In this document: positions 26,747-37,781 of the stretch, one piece after another
Layout of the letters: the number at the start of each line of letters is the position of its first letter
Position numbering within the stretch: position 1 is the first letter of the stretch
NCBI RefSeq assembly: GCF_900100715.1
Contig: NZ_FNCA01000005.1
Span: 173,476 to 237,475 of the forward strand
DNA length: 64,000 nt
DNA from: Methanolobus vulcani
Lineage (GTDB): Archaea; Halobacteriota; Methanosarcinia; Methanosarcinales; Methanosarcinaceae
Direction of reading: 5' to 3'
Position numbers and translations under genes: made by a program
The notes under the pieces: generated by a model
Database searches by the model: none
The model's input: only the letters and a program-made list of their open reading frames with translations
Told to the model about the DNA's origin: nothing

Positions 26747-28217
26747 CGTCTTCATCACCTTCATTTTCGATTTCTTCAATTGTTATTGAACCTGTTTTAA
26801 CATCTTTCCATACAAGAACATTAACAGAACGAGAACTGGCTTCTATTAACACTTTTCCATTTTTGATAATATTTCCTTCTGATGTTAAGTGCCAATCATC
26901 ATGATTTATGCCATTGAATGCATCTGTTCCAAAGGAGGACTCTAAAAATCCATTTATTTGTTTAGACCCCCAACTAAGTTCTGTAAATGGAATTTCAAAG
27001 GTGCCATCATCAATGCCATATACTTCAGCATTTATACCAGTTTGTAGTACGTTTTCTGCAAAAAATGTATGCCCTTTATAAATTGCATATTGTCCATGAG
27101 TTAGTTCTACTGAGTCCGAGAGTGTACGTAAGAACCGTATTCCTTTTGGTGCTTTCAGAATCCATGAAGCTGGTAAGATTGGAACTGCAGTTGCTACAAT
27201 ATCCCATGCAAGGAAAGCACCATTTACCAAGTTTGGATTTTCATAAAATGTAGCTGCACTATAGGTTAAACATGCAAAATCAATAACATAATCAACAAAA
27301 TGCCCACTTGGATCAGTATACTTTACCGGATTATTCAAACAATAAGCATACCGATTCAATGATTGCGGATTATACAAATCCGGCAGCATCGTATCCGGCT
27401 GCACAAAAATCCTGTACTCCGGTGAATAGTAGCGAGCACCATAATACATCAACTCAGTGTCAGCATCATTCTCCTGCCCTGTAAATCCATATTTCTCCAA
27501 TCCACCTGACTGAACTTCACCATATGGATAATACTCGGTACGCTCAACCTCAAAACCACTTTCGTTAATCAGCAAAGTGGTACTGCCAAGATGATCTGAC
27601 AGATACCATTCCATATCTCCAGATGTCTCTTTGGCTATGCGCTCGTCGTCACGGAAGAAGTAGCTGGTGGCAGTACCGTTATCAATCTCATAGAACTTGT
27701 TGACGTAGTAAGTAAACTCACCATCAGCATTCTGTTTCTTGACTCTCTGGCCGTTAGCGTCGTACCAGTATTTCTCCACAAGGGAACTGTTGGATGAGTA
27801 ACGGACCTCACTTAGCTGGTTGGCATCGTTGTATGTGTAGATGAAATCCTCATCCTCGATGAGGTTTCCATTGGAATCGTAAACGAGGTCATTGCCGTTA
27901 TAGGTTGCCGGAGCGTGGAAAGGTGTCAGATTGTATTCGTAGGAGGATATCGTGACACTGTTCTCGTCTACCTGCCTGATGCATCCGTACGGGTCATAGG
28001 TGAAATCCCTCTGATACGTTGAAACACTGTTGACCGACATACCTGCACTGGTCAGCCTGTCAAGATCATCGTATCCGTATGTCTTCACGGAATTGAGGAC
28101 ATTGTCCTCGATCTCAAGGATATTGCCGACATTATCAAAATCGTAGTTAAGGTCCTGAAGGCTTTCGGTGTATATCCTGTCCAGCAGCAGTTTCTCGGCA
28201 TCATAAATTGCCCACAT
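26733..28217 (-). CDS. RHS/YD-repeat protein, 5'-truncated, with variable C-terminal tip
   Basis: 494 aa. Residues 1-240 contain YD repeats (YDFDNVGNILEIEDN, YDPYGCIRQVDE, YDSNGNLIEDEDFIYTYNDA). The RHS core follows (YLSDHLGSTTLLINE, YGFTGQENDADTELMYYGAR, NRYAYCLNNPVKYTDPSGH, ending near residue 307). The last 187 residues are a unique, AT-rich tip of unknown fold. Intact RHS proteins usually exceed 1000 residues with a secretion or signal region. Here a TAA lies four codons before the ATG and no signal peptide exists, so this is an orphan 3' fragment or is expressed as a short form. The tip plus the overlapping gene at 26225 looks like a toxin/immunity pair (inference). Confidence 0.8.
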   Translation of the reverse strand: MWAIYDAEKLLLDRIYTESLQDLNYDFDNVGNILEIEDNVLNSVKTYGYDDLDRLTSAGMSVNSVSTYQRDFTYDPYGCIRQVDENSVTISSYEYNLTPFHAPATYNGNDLVYDSNGNLIEDEDFIYTYNDANQLSEVRYSSNSSLVEKYWYDANGQRVKKQNADGEFTYYVNKFYEIDNGTATSYFFRDDERIAKETSGDMEWYLSDHLGSTTLLINESGFEVERTEYYPYGEVQSGGLEKYGFTGQENDADTELMYYGARYYSPEYRIFVQPDTMLPDLYNPQSLNRYAYCLNNPVKYTDPSGHFVDYVIDFACLTYSAATFYENPNLVNGAFLAWDIVATAVPILPASWILKAPKGIRFLRTLSDSVELTHGQYAIYKGHTFFAENVLQTGINAEVYGIDDGTFEIPFTELSWGSKQINGFLESSFGTDAFNGINHDDWHLTSEGNIIKNGKVLIEASSRSVNVLVWKDVKTGSITIEEIENEGDEDDEND

Positions 28218-28387
28218 AACAAGTAGTTATACAGAATCATAGAAAAATTCTAAAACTAACTAATTCAATGTTTTAAATAAGAATAAAATGGTTTTTATGT
28301 TCTCATTCTATATAAACTAAAAAGCTTTCTATCTAATATCATTGATAATAACTGCATAGGATGAAGAAACAGATTTGGAGCATCTAA

Positions 28388-29158
28388 ATGTATCCCGGCA
28401 AAAAAAGGCGTGACTATAACGACATTGAATTTATCCTGAGCTACAGGAAGGATATCATATTCAGGGAACATGCCACCAAGCTTGATATCTTCCAGGATTC
28501 AATAGAATTATTATTTTACCTTACAAAAGTCCTGAATGCCGGATTTCTTGATGAGGTCAAAAGAACAGGGAAACGTCCTGAAGGTTCGGGAGCCATTATA
28601 CCTGTACTGTTTGAGAGAAATAACCATAATTTGCTTGCAGCCTACAAACTGGCATGCATCGGTCTGAACAATCCTGCTTACCTGAACCTGAGAACTGTTT
28701 TTGAAGGAATTACCCAGATGTATCTGCTTCACTTTACTGATAGGGAAGCATACATTTTCTACAAACAGCAGTTGGACACGCTTACCGAAGATGAGGAAAA
28801 GGAGTTGAAAAATAAGCATCACTGGCTCAGACCATCAAGAATACGTGCAGTATTATACGCCGGTGAAAAGAAAAAACAGGTTGATGATTTTTATATACTC
28901 ATCTCCAATGCAGCTCATCCCGGCATAAAGAGAGCAATGGGCGATTTTGATTATCGTGAAGAAGTAACAGTTGACGTGCTATCCATTTCACTGGCTCTGT
29001 CGGCTGCTAGTCTTATGAGTATCAAGAATATCTATTCTGACATTCTCAATGAGGAAGAAGCGGAAGAGATTGACAATATACTGGATAGGGTAACACGGGA
29101 ATTGGATGGACAGGTGATGGATATTAGTCCGAATCATCCGGGTTTAAAAAGAGATTAG
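28388..29158 (+). CDS. Uncharacterised helical protein (256 aa)
   Basis: No family recognised. The protein is mostly helical and soluble, with segments FQDSIELLFYLTKVLNAGFLD, LLAAYKLACIGLNNPAYLNL and REAYIFYKQQLDTLTEDEEKE. The pattern of a buried helical bundle with NPAYLNLRTVFEGI and a late NAAHPG motif resembles HEPN-like or DUF5677-like proteins that follow population-wide markers, but this is weak. A TATA box TCTATATAAAC lies near 28305-28315. It is divergent from the RHS gene. The stop is TAG. The codon usage looks like that of core genes. Confidence 0.7.
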   Translation: MYPGKKRRDYNDIEFILSYRKDIIFREHATKLDIFQDSIELLFYLTKVLNAGFLDEVKRTGKRPEGSGAIIPVLFERNNHNLLAAYKLACIGLNNPAYLNLRTVFEGITQMYLLHFTDREAYIFYKQQLDTLTEDEEKELKNKHHWLRPSRIRAVLYAGEKKKQVDDFYILISNAAHPGIKRAMGDFDYREEVTVDVLSISLALSAASLMSIKNIYSDILNEEEAEEIDNILDRVTRELDGQVMDISPNHPGLKRD

Positions 29159-29251
29159 ATACTGAGCCTTCATAGCCAAATAAGCATTTAATCAATGAAA
29201 AACAATAATTAGAATACTATTTGAATTAAATTGTAGAGGGGAGTCTACATA

Positions 29252-30358
29252 ATGAGAACTGGCTTACAAGCTTTATGCAAGATCATGCTGCTAGTTGTTA
29301 CTTTCATGTTATTGATCCACACGGCTGCAGCATACACCACAATTGAAAGTGGTGACACTGTCGTCATTGATAAAGTAATTAATGACGATGTGATTGTTGC
29401 CGGAGGAAATGTCATAATTGATGGAACGGTCAATGGTGATGTGATAGTTGCCGGCGGCACAGTTGAGATGAACGGAAATATAGAACAAGACCTGATCGTA
29501 GCTGCCGGAGATGTTACTATCAGCGGTACGGTAGGCGATGATGTAAGGGTCGCATCGGGAACACTAACGATTGGCGGAAGCGTGCAGGATGACGTAATTT
29601 CCTTTACCGGTGAGACTATTCTTACTGACACAGGAAACATTGGAGGTGACCTTTCAGCCGGTTCAGGGAAGATCACTATTCAGGGAGACGTTGTTGGTAA
29701 CGTCGAAGCTTCTGCAGAAGAGATCAATATCCAAGGTAATATTGGCGGAAATGCAGAACTTAACGCGGAGAAAATAGCAATATCACCTGACGCTTCCATA
29801 GCAGGCAATCTTGAATACAGGAGCAGATCCGAAACAAAGATAGATGAGGGAATTGTCGGAAACAATGTTCACTACTACGAAATGGACTATCATGAGGATG
29901 GAGGAATAGTCTCATCCCTAATCAGAGGGCTTATTTCCTATCTTGCACTGGTTCTTATAGGTCTTATCGGACTGGCTATCTGGCCAGAGTACATGGAAAA
30001 TATTGCTGTTAAAACTTCTGAATCTCCGGGGATGGCTTTTCTTACGGGACTCCTGGTTCTGATAGTAGCTGGTATACTTGCATTTCTTCTCTTTGTCACT
30101 ATTATCGGAATTCCATTGGGACTTATCCTGATGATAACGATCTTTGTAATGCTTTACGTTGCAAGGATATTTGCATCCATATGGATCGGGCGCCATCTGC
30201 TAAGTAAAATGGGTAAAAGTTCAAGGGCAATGAATGAAATGGCATTCGGACTTCTGGTACTGCTTCTTGTCAGTGCGATCCCGATAATCGGTGGTCTTGT
30301 ATATCTGGTTGCAACACTAATACCAATTGGCAACATCTACATGACAGCAAGAAACTGA
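29252..30358 (+). CDS. Bactofilin-like beta-helix protein with membrane C-terminus
   Basis: 368 aa. A signal peptide or anchor occupies residues 5-26 (ending HTAAAY). Residues 30-195 form short repeats such as DDVIVAGGNVIIDGTVNGDV and GDVTISGTVGDDVRVASG, typical of the polymer-forming bactofilin-like right-handed beta helix. Four membrane helices follow in 225-365 (LISYLALVLIGLIGLAIWP, FLTGLLVLIVAGILAFLLF, GLILMITIFVMLYVARIF, AFGLLVLLLVSAIPII). The repeats should face outward, with a possible scaffold role in the envelope (inference). The start follows GTAGAGGGGAGTC. After the stop, T-rich runs (30360-30385) look like a terminator; TATATAAAC near 30394 and the rest of 30359-30586 carry the gyrB leader. 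Confidence 0.8.
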   Translation: MRTGLQALCKIMLLVVTFMLLIHTAAAYTTIESGDTVVIDKVINDDVIVAGGNVIIDGTVNGDVIVAGGTVEMNGNIEQDLIVAAGDVTISGTVGDDVRVASGTLTIGGSVQDDVISFTGETILTDTGNIGGDLSAGSGKITIQGDVVGNVEASAEEINIQGNIGGNAELNAEKIAISPDASIAGNLEYRSRSETKIDEGIVGNNVHYYEMDYHEDGGIVSSLIRGLISYLALVLIGLIGLAIWPEYMENIAVKTSESPGMAFLTGLLVLIVAGILAFLLFVTIIGIPLGLILMITIFVMLYVARIFASIWIGRHLLSKMGKSSRAMNEMAFGLLVLLLVSAIPIIGGLVYLVATLIPIGNIYMTARN

Positions 30359-30586
30359 TTTTTAAGTTTCTTTTTTTACTTTTTTAATCAATTTTATATA
30401 AACATTTAATAAGCATGAATGCATATTAGGAGCTGGATGTTTTAAGTTAAAATAAGAAACGAGAGATTTAGAATTAATATTTCTTTGACTGTATTTTGAG
30501 GGACGAACTAGTGTACGTTTTAGACACGAATTAATCAAGCATTGTTAATCAGGATTATGAATTTTTTTCACGGAGCTGTTATTTAA

Positions 30587-32491
<1,905 letters not shown>

Positions 32492-32502
32492 GGTGAAGAA
32501 AA

Positions 32503-35013
32503 ATGGCAGATAATATTGATGATAATAGTATTCAGGACGAAGAGCAGAACAATCCTGAAGAGGAACTTCCTTTTGATATCCAGCCAACCGAGACAGGCGA
32601 GAAGATCGTTCCCGTCCTTATTGAAGACGAGATGAAGAACTCATTCATGGATTATGCCATGAGTGTAATTGTAAGCCGTGCTCTGCCGGATGCAAAGGAC
32701 GGGCTGAAACCTGTTCACCGAAGAATTCTCTATGCCATGAAAGAGGCAGGAATTACCTATGATAAGGCTTACAAGAAGTCTGCCCGTGTAGTGGGAGACG
32801 TTCTTGGTAAGTACCACCCACATGGTGATTCTGCGGTTTACGATTCCCTTGTCAGGATGGTACAGGAATTCTCCCTGAGATATCCGTTCATAGACGGACA
32901 GGGTAACTTTGGTTCGATTGACGGTGACTCCGCTGCTGCCATGCGTTACACTGAGGTCCGCATGGATAAGATATGTGATGAGATGCTCCTGGATATTGAT
33001 AAGGAAACCATTGCAACACGTCCTAATTATGATGGTTCGCTTGAAGAACCGGTTGTGCTTCCTGCAAAATTGCCAAACCTGCTTATTAACGGGTCAACCG
33101 GTATTGCTGTGGGAATGGCAACCAATATGGCACCTCACAATCTTACTGAGGTTATCAATGCAACCATGATGATGATTGATAACCCCGATGTGACAATCAA
33201 TGAACTTATGACAGTAGTAAAGGGACCTGATTTCCCAACCGGTGGTGTCATACTTGGTAAACAGGGAATCAGGGAAGCTTATGAGACTGGCCGTGGAAGA
33301 GTCCGGGTCAGGGCTGTTGCTGAGATAGAGGAGATGAAGAAGGACAAGTACCGTATTGTTGTCTCCGAACTTCCATATCAAGTCAATAAGGCAAAACTCA
33401 TCGAGGATATCGCAAGCCTTGTCAGGGACAAGAAAGTTACCGGTGTTTCCGACCTTCGTGATGAATCCGACCGTGAGGGTATCAGGGTTGTTGTGGAACT
33501 TACACGTGGAACAAATGCAAATGTAGTGCTTAACCAGTTGTTCAAGCACACCCAGATGCAGACAACTTTTGGTATTATAAATCTGGCACTTGTGGACGAT
33601 GTTCCAAGGGAATTAGATCTGAAACAGATACTTCGCATTTATCTTGATCATCGTATTGACGTTATACTCAAACGTACTCAGTTCATGCTGAGAAAAGCAG
33701 AGGACAGGGCACACATACTCAAAGGTCTGAAGATTGCCCTTGACCATCTTGATGAGGTTATTTCACTTATACGCTCTTCAGCAAATGTTGATGAAGCAAG
33801 GGAAGGACTCATTTCAAAATTCGGTCTTGATGAGATACAGGCAAAGGCAATCCTTGATATGCGTTTGCAGAAGCTCACCGGCCTTGAAAGACAGAAAATC
33901 GATGATGAATATGACGAACTTCTCAAGCAGATTGCTGAGTATAAAGCTATCATCGAAAGTGATGAGAGAAAATATGGAATAATCAGGGATGAAATCACCG
34001 ACCTGAAAGAGCGTTTCGGTGATGAGCGCAGGACTGCTATTAAATCCTCTGTAGAGGAACTTGAAACTGAAGACCTCATTCCTGAAGCTGAAATGGTTGT
34101 AACAATCACTAATAGCGGCTACATTAAGAGGCTCCCTGTTGATACATATTCACAGCAGCACAGAGGCGGAAAAGGTGTCATAGGAATGGATACCAAGGAT
34201 GAGGATTTCGTGGTTGATATCTTTGTGGCTTCAACGCATGATTATATTATGTTCTTCACAAACAAGGGTCGTGTGCACTGGCGTAAGGTGTATGAGATAC
34301 CTGAAGGCAGCAGGCAGTCCCGTGGAAAAGCTATTGTGAATTTACTTGAGCTTGGTGAAGGTGAACTTGTTACAGCGATGATACCTGTAAGCGAGTTCAA
34401 GGAAGATGAATACCTGTTCATGGCAACCCGAACAGGCACTGTGAAGAAGAGCCAGCTTTCTGACTTTAGCAACCCACGCAAGAAGGGCATTATCGCCATC
34501 AGCCTTGTTGAAGAGGATGAACTTGTGAACGTTGCGCTGACAGATGGTTCCAGGGACATGGTCATGGTCTCTATGCATGGAAAAGCTATCAGATTCCCTG
34601 AAAGTGAAGTACGTGTTATGGGTCGCAGTGCCAAGGGTGTTCGTGGAATGAACCTTGAAGAAGGAGACATGGTCGTAAGCCTGGATGTTGTGGATGAGAA
34701 CGCAGCACTTTTGACAATAACTGAGAACGGTTTTGGTAAGAGAACCGAGTTTGATGAATACAGGGCCATGCACAGGGGTGGACGTGGTGTGATAACCATA
34801 GTTACAAGCCTGCGTAACGGACCTGTGATCAATGTGAAGGCAGTAAATGAGGACGATGATATCATGCTTACCAGCTCTGAAGGTATCATAATCCGTATTC
34901 CTGTGAAGGACGTGCGTGTTCAGGGCAGAAACACACAGGGCGTAAAGATCATGAATGTACGTGCCAGCGATAAAGTAGTAGGCGTAGCAAGGATCAGGCC
35001 TGATGATGAGTAG
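32503..35013 (+). CDS. gyrA: DNA gyrase subunit A
   Basis: 836-aa DNA breakage-reunion subunit. Seen: [32 protein letters not shown], the catalytic tyrosine Y149 in [10 protein letters not shown], the coiled-coil gate, and a C-terminal beta-pinwheel with the GyrA box as QHRGGKG (near residue 548), which marks gyrase rather than topoisomerase IV. AGGTGA overlapping the gyrB stop is its ribosome site, so the pair is cotranscribed. The stop is TAG, followed one codon later by TAA. Confidence 0.97.
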   Translation: MADNIDDNSIQDEEQNNPEEELPFDIQPTETGEKIVPVLIEDEMKNSFMDYAMSVIVSRALPDAKDGLKPVHRRILYAMKEAGITYDKAYKKSARVVGDVLGKYHPHGDSAVYDSLVRMVQEFSLRYPFIDGQGNFGSIDGDSAAAMRYTEVRMDKICDEMLLDIDKETIATRPNYDGSLEEPVVLPAKLPNLLINGSTGIAVGMATNMAPHNLTEVINATMMMIDNPDVTINELMTVVKGPDFPTGGVILGKQGIREAYETGRGRVRVRAVAEIEEMKKDKYRIVVSELPYQVNKAKLIEDIASLVRDKKVTGVSDLRDESDREGIRVVVELTRGTNANVVLNQLFKHTQMQTTFGIINLALVDDVPRELDLKQILRIYLDHRIDVILKRTQFMLRKAEDRAHILKGLKIALDHLDEVISLIRSSANVDEAREGLISKFGLDEIQAKAILDMRLQKLTGLERQKIDDEYDELLKQIAEYKAIIESDERKYGIIRDEITDLKERFGDERRTAIKSSVEELETEDLIPEAEMVVTITNSGYIKRLPVDTYSQQHRGGKGVIGMDTKDEDFVVDIFVASTHDYIMFFTNKGRVHWRKVYEIPEGSRQSRGKAIVNLLELGEGELVTAMIPVSEFKEDEYLFMATRTGTVKKSQLSDFSNPRKKGIIAISLVEEDELVNVALTDGSRDMVMVSMHGKAIRFPESEVRVMGRSAKGVRGMNLEEGDMVVSLDVVDENAALLTITENGFGKRTEFDEYRAMHRGGRGVITIVTSLRNGPVINVKAVNEDDDIMLTSSEGIIIRIPVKDVRVQGRNTQGVKIMNVRASDKVVGVARIRPDDE

Positions 35014-35018
35014 ATGTA

Positions 35019-35034
35019 AATGCTTTTAAGCATT
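35019..35034 (+). terminator. Small hairpin after gyrA
   Basis: AATGCTT-TT-AAGCATT is a 7-bp perfect dyad five bases after the gyrA stop. It may mark the 3' end of gyrBA mRNA. It lacks a strong T-run after it, so the call is weak. Confidence 0.35.
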
Positions 35035-35117
35035 AACTATATCTAGTAGGCTGAGTAGGTAGGCATTAAAATCAAGACTTAAAGTAACAATTTAATAAAT
35101 TTATTCAGGACGATATT

Positions 35118-36014
35118 ATGGAACTTGAGAAATTAAGACACGGTACCGAGCTTATTAAGCGCGGCTTTGCAAAGATGCAGAAAGGCGGTGTGATCATGGA
35201 CGTTGTAAACGCTGAGCAGGCAAAGATCGCAGAAGAAGCTGGTGCTGTTGCGGTTATGGCACTTCAGGCTGTTCCTGCTGACATCAGGAAAGAGGGCGGA
35301 GTTGCCAGGATGGCAGACCCAAAGATCGTTTCAGAGATCATTGATGCTGTTACAATCCCTGTAATGGGAAAAGCACGTATCGGTCACTTTGTTGAAGCTG
35401 AGATCCTTGAGGCTCTTGGTGTTGACATGGTTGATGAGTCCGAAGTACTCACACCTGCAGACCACAAGTACCACATTGACAAGACAGAGTTCACAGTTCC
35501 TTTCGTATGTGGTGCAAGAAACCTTGGTGAAGCACTTCGCAGGATAAACGAAGGTGCTGCAATGATCCGTACAAAGGGCGAAGCAGGAACCGGAGATGTC
35601 AGCGAGGCTGTCAAGCACATGAAGCAGATCATGGGCGAAGTACGTGCACTCAAAGGCATGACAAAGGAAGAACTCATTGCAGTTGCTCGTGAAATAGAAG
35701 CACCTATTGAGCTTGTACTTGAAACTGCAGAAATGCAGCGTATCCCTGTCGTTAACTTTGCAGCTGGCGGTGTTGCAACACCAGCAGATGCAGCTCTTAT
35801 GATGCGCATGGGTGCTGACGGTGTTTTTGTCGGTTCAGGAATCTTTAAGTCAGAGAACCCTGAGAAGATGGCAAAAGCAATCGTTGAAGCTGTAAACAAC
35901 TATGACAACCCTAAGGTGCTTGCAGAAGTATCCAAGGGCATTGGCTCCGGAATGAAAGGAATCAGCGTTGATTCAATTCCTGAATCAGATATCCTTCAGA
36001 CCCGTGGATGGTAA
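35118..36014 (+). CDS. pdxS: Pyridoxal 5'-phosphate synthase subunit PdxS
   Basis: 298-aa synthase subunit of the DXP-independent vitamin B6 pathway. It makes PLP from ribose-5-phosphate, glyceraldehyde-3-phosphate and ammonia. Seen: [40 protein letters not shown] with the first catalytic Lys, [29 protein letters not shown] with the phosphate loop, and [15 protein letters not shown]. Ammonia comes from PdxT, encoded 92 bases downstream on the same strand. A hairpin between them may set the ratio of the two products. Confidence 0.97.
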   Translation: MELEKLRHGTELIKRGFAKMQKGGVIMDVVNAEQAKIAEEAGAVAVMALQAVPADIRKEGGVARMADPKIVSEIIDAVTIPVMGKARIGHFVEAEILEALGVDMVDESEVLTPADHKYHIDKTEFTVPFVCGARNLGEALRRINEGAAMIRTKGEAGTGDVSEAVKHMKQIMGEVRALKGMTKEELIAVAREIEAPIELVLETAEMQRIPVVNFAAGGVATPADAALMMRMGADGVFVGSGIFKSENPEKMAKAIVEAVNNYDNPKVLAEVSKGIGSGMKGISVDSIPESDILQTRGW

Positions 36015-36035
36015 AACCATCCCCAATTCTTTTTA
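36006..36035 (+). terminator. Hairpin and T-run after pdxS
   Basis: GGATGG-TAAAA-CCATCC (36006-36022) overlaps the pdxS stop codon and is followed by a T-rich run (TTCTTTTTATT). It looks like a terminator or attenuating 3' structure, which would reduce read-through into pdxT; a separate pdxT promoter is also possible. Confidence 0.55.
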
Positions 36036-36106
36036 TTAGATTTTTTATTGTTTTGATCTATTTTATTTACACTACTAACCTTACATACTAACTAAAACGT
36101 GATCAT

Positions 36107-36700
36107 ATGAAATTAGGTGTTATTGCTATTCAGGGAGATGTTTCCGAACACGTGGAGGCTCTTGAAAATGCCCTCAAGCAGCGTGGAGAGAAAGGAGAAG
36201 TTGTTACTATCAAACATAAGGGAATCGTCCCTGAATGTGATGCACTTGTACTTCCAGGCGGAGAAAGCACAACTCTTGGAAAACTGCTCATACGTGAAGG
36301 CATCGCCGATGAAATTAGAGAGATGAACGCAGCAGGCAAACCAATAATGGGAACCTGTGCCGGTCTTATTCTTCTGGCAACTGCCGGAGACGAGCAGGTA
36401 GCCAAAACCCACCAGCACCTTTTAGGACTTATGGACACCAAGGTCAACCGAAATGCATTCGGAAGACAACGTGATTCCTTTGAATACGAACTCGAACTCC
36501 CATTCCTGGAAACACCATACAATGCAGTGTTCATCAGAGCACCGGGAATCGTTGAAGCAGGGGAAGATGTAAAAGTCCTTGCTAAAATCGACGATATGAT
36601 CGTGGCTGCTGAACAGGAAAATGTTCTTGCACTGGCATTCCATCCTGAACTTACAGAGGATCTGAGGGTTCACCAGTATTTTTTGGATAAGCTGTTTTGA
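36107..36700 (+). CDS. pdxT: Pyridoxal 5'-phosphate synthase glutaminase PdxT
   Basis: 197-aa class I glutaminase that supplies ammonia to PdxS. Seen: GVIAIQGDVSEHVEAL at the N-terminus, PGGESTTLGKLL, the nucleophile Cys in GTCAGLILLA, and the catalytic His-Glu pair in AFHPELTED. Length is typical. A T-rich stretch just after the stop (CGATTTTTTCTTTTTTAC) is a likely transcription end. Confidence 0.96.
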   Translation: MKLGVIAIQGDVSEHVEALENALKQRGEKGEVVTIKHKGIVPECDALVLPGGESTTLGKLLIREGIADEIREMNAAGKPIMGTCAGLILLATAGDEQVAKTHQHLLGLMDTKVNRNAFGRQRDSFEYELELPFLETPYNAVFIRAPGIVEAGEDVKVLAKIDDMIVAAEQENVLALAFHPELTEDLRVHQYFLDKLF

Positions 36701-37006
36701 AGTTTATATTCGATTTTTTCTTTTTTACTTCAGTCTATTTTGCTGATATTAGCGTTTTGATTCAAATCTGAATGCCAGCACAGAATTTATGGGATATAGG
36801 TAACACCTAAAAATACCACTCTCTTAAAAATAGTACATTTTGAGTTAGAATCCTATCCATAGTTAGCAATTCTGTGTAATAGGTATCCTGAAAAAATACA
36901 TACTCAGAATTATAGAATGTTTAAGCTTGAATTTTACTTTTACTAACAAATCAAGTAGAAACTTTTAATATATTTACGCACTTTATAATATTTTGGCGTT
37001 GATATC
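36701..37006. other. AT-rich gap before the nuclease-helicase pair
   Basis: 306 bases with T-runs after pdxT and several TATA-like stretches (TTTAATATATTTACG near 36964-36978, about 40 bases before the next ATG, is the best promoter). I see no gene, tRNA or repeat in it. Confidence 0.4.
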
Positions 37007-37681
37007 ATGGATTATTTCTGTTCAAATTGTAAAGAAAAGATTACTGCTGCTGAATATAAATTTTCAATGGAAAAATATAATCGTGCTTTATGCCGAATAC
37101 ATCAAAAAAATAACTCTGATTCAACAGAATTTTTCCAAACAAAAGAAGTTGAAGCAGAAATAACCTCATCAAAAACAAATTCCAACGGACTTTCAAATAA
37201 AAATGCGAATTTTGTTGAAAGTATGATTAAAGGGCGAATTGCCGAAACATTAATTGAAGAGTTATTTTTACAATTAAAGTACTCTGTTTTTAGATATGGA
37301 ATGGAAAACACAATACCAGGAGTCATGAATCTTCTAAAAGGTGTTCGTGGTGATGTTGCGGACAACATCAGAAAAATGCCGGATTTTGTTATTCAAAGCC
37401 CAAAAACAGGTGATGTTTATTTTATTGAAGTGAAGTTTAGAAAAGATGAAACGCTTACATTTAAGGATATAGGCGGTGAAGATTATCCTTATGAGAACTG
37501 CTATTTTATACTTGTATCTAAAAAGCATATTAAGTGTATTACGTACAAAGAACTAAAAGAAGGCAAAGAAATCAATCCTAATTCGAGGAACTATTTAGGT
37601 AATAGAAAAGAGTTTGAATTGGATAGAGACGTAATAATAAAATTCTGTGATTTTGCTGTCAAGTTTTTTGATGTTGTTTAA
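37007..37681 (+). CDS. PD-(D/E)XK nuclease-like protein with N-terminal zinc finger
   Basis: 224 aa. Residues 5-33 form a CxxC...CxxH metal site (FCSNCKEKI and LCRIHQ). Residues 75-150 carry a nuclease pattern: KGRIAETLIEELFLQ (acidic helix), KMPDFVI (active-site D) and VYFIEVKF (ExK). The rest follows a Holliday-junction-resolvase/REase-like fold. It is notably AT-rich. It sits 100 bases before a UvrD-type helicase gene on the same strand; together they look like a DNA-targeting pair, perhaps antiviral (inference). No named family assigned. Confidence 0.7.
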   Translation: MDYFCSNCKEKITAAEYKFSMEKYNRALCRIHQKNNSDSTEFFQTKEVEAEITSSKTNSNGLSNKNANFVESMIKGRIAETLIEELFLQLKYSVFRYGMENTIPGVMNLLKGVRGDVADNIRKMPDFVIQSPKTGDVYFIEVKFRKDETLTFKDIGGEDYPYENCYFILVSKKHIKCITYKELKEGKEINPNSRNYLGNRKEFELDRDVIIKFCDFAVKFFDVV

Positions 37682-37781
37682 TGATTGAAGTGTATACATT
37701 TAGCGAAAAATATGGAAAAAATGGTTACATCGTTTGGAAGTTATAAGTTAGTACTTCTAATATCTTTTTTTGGAAGGTATA

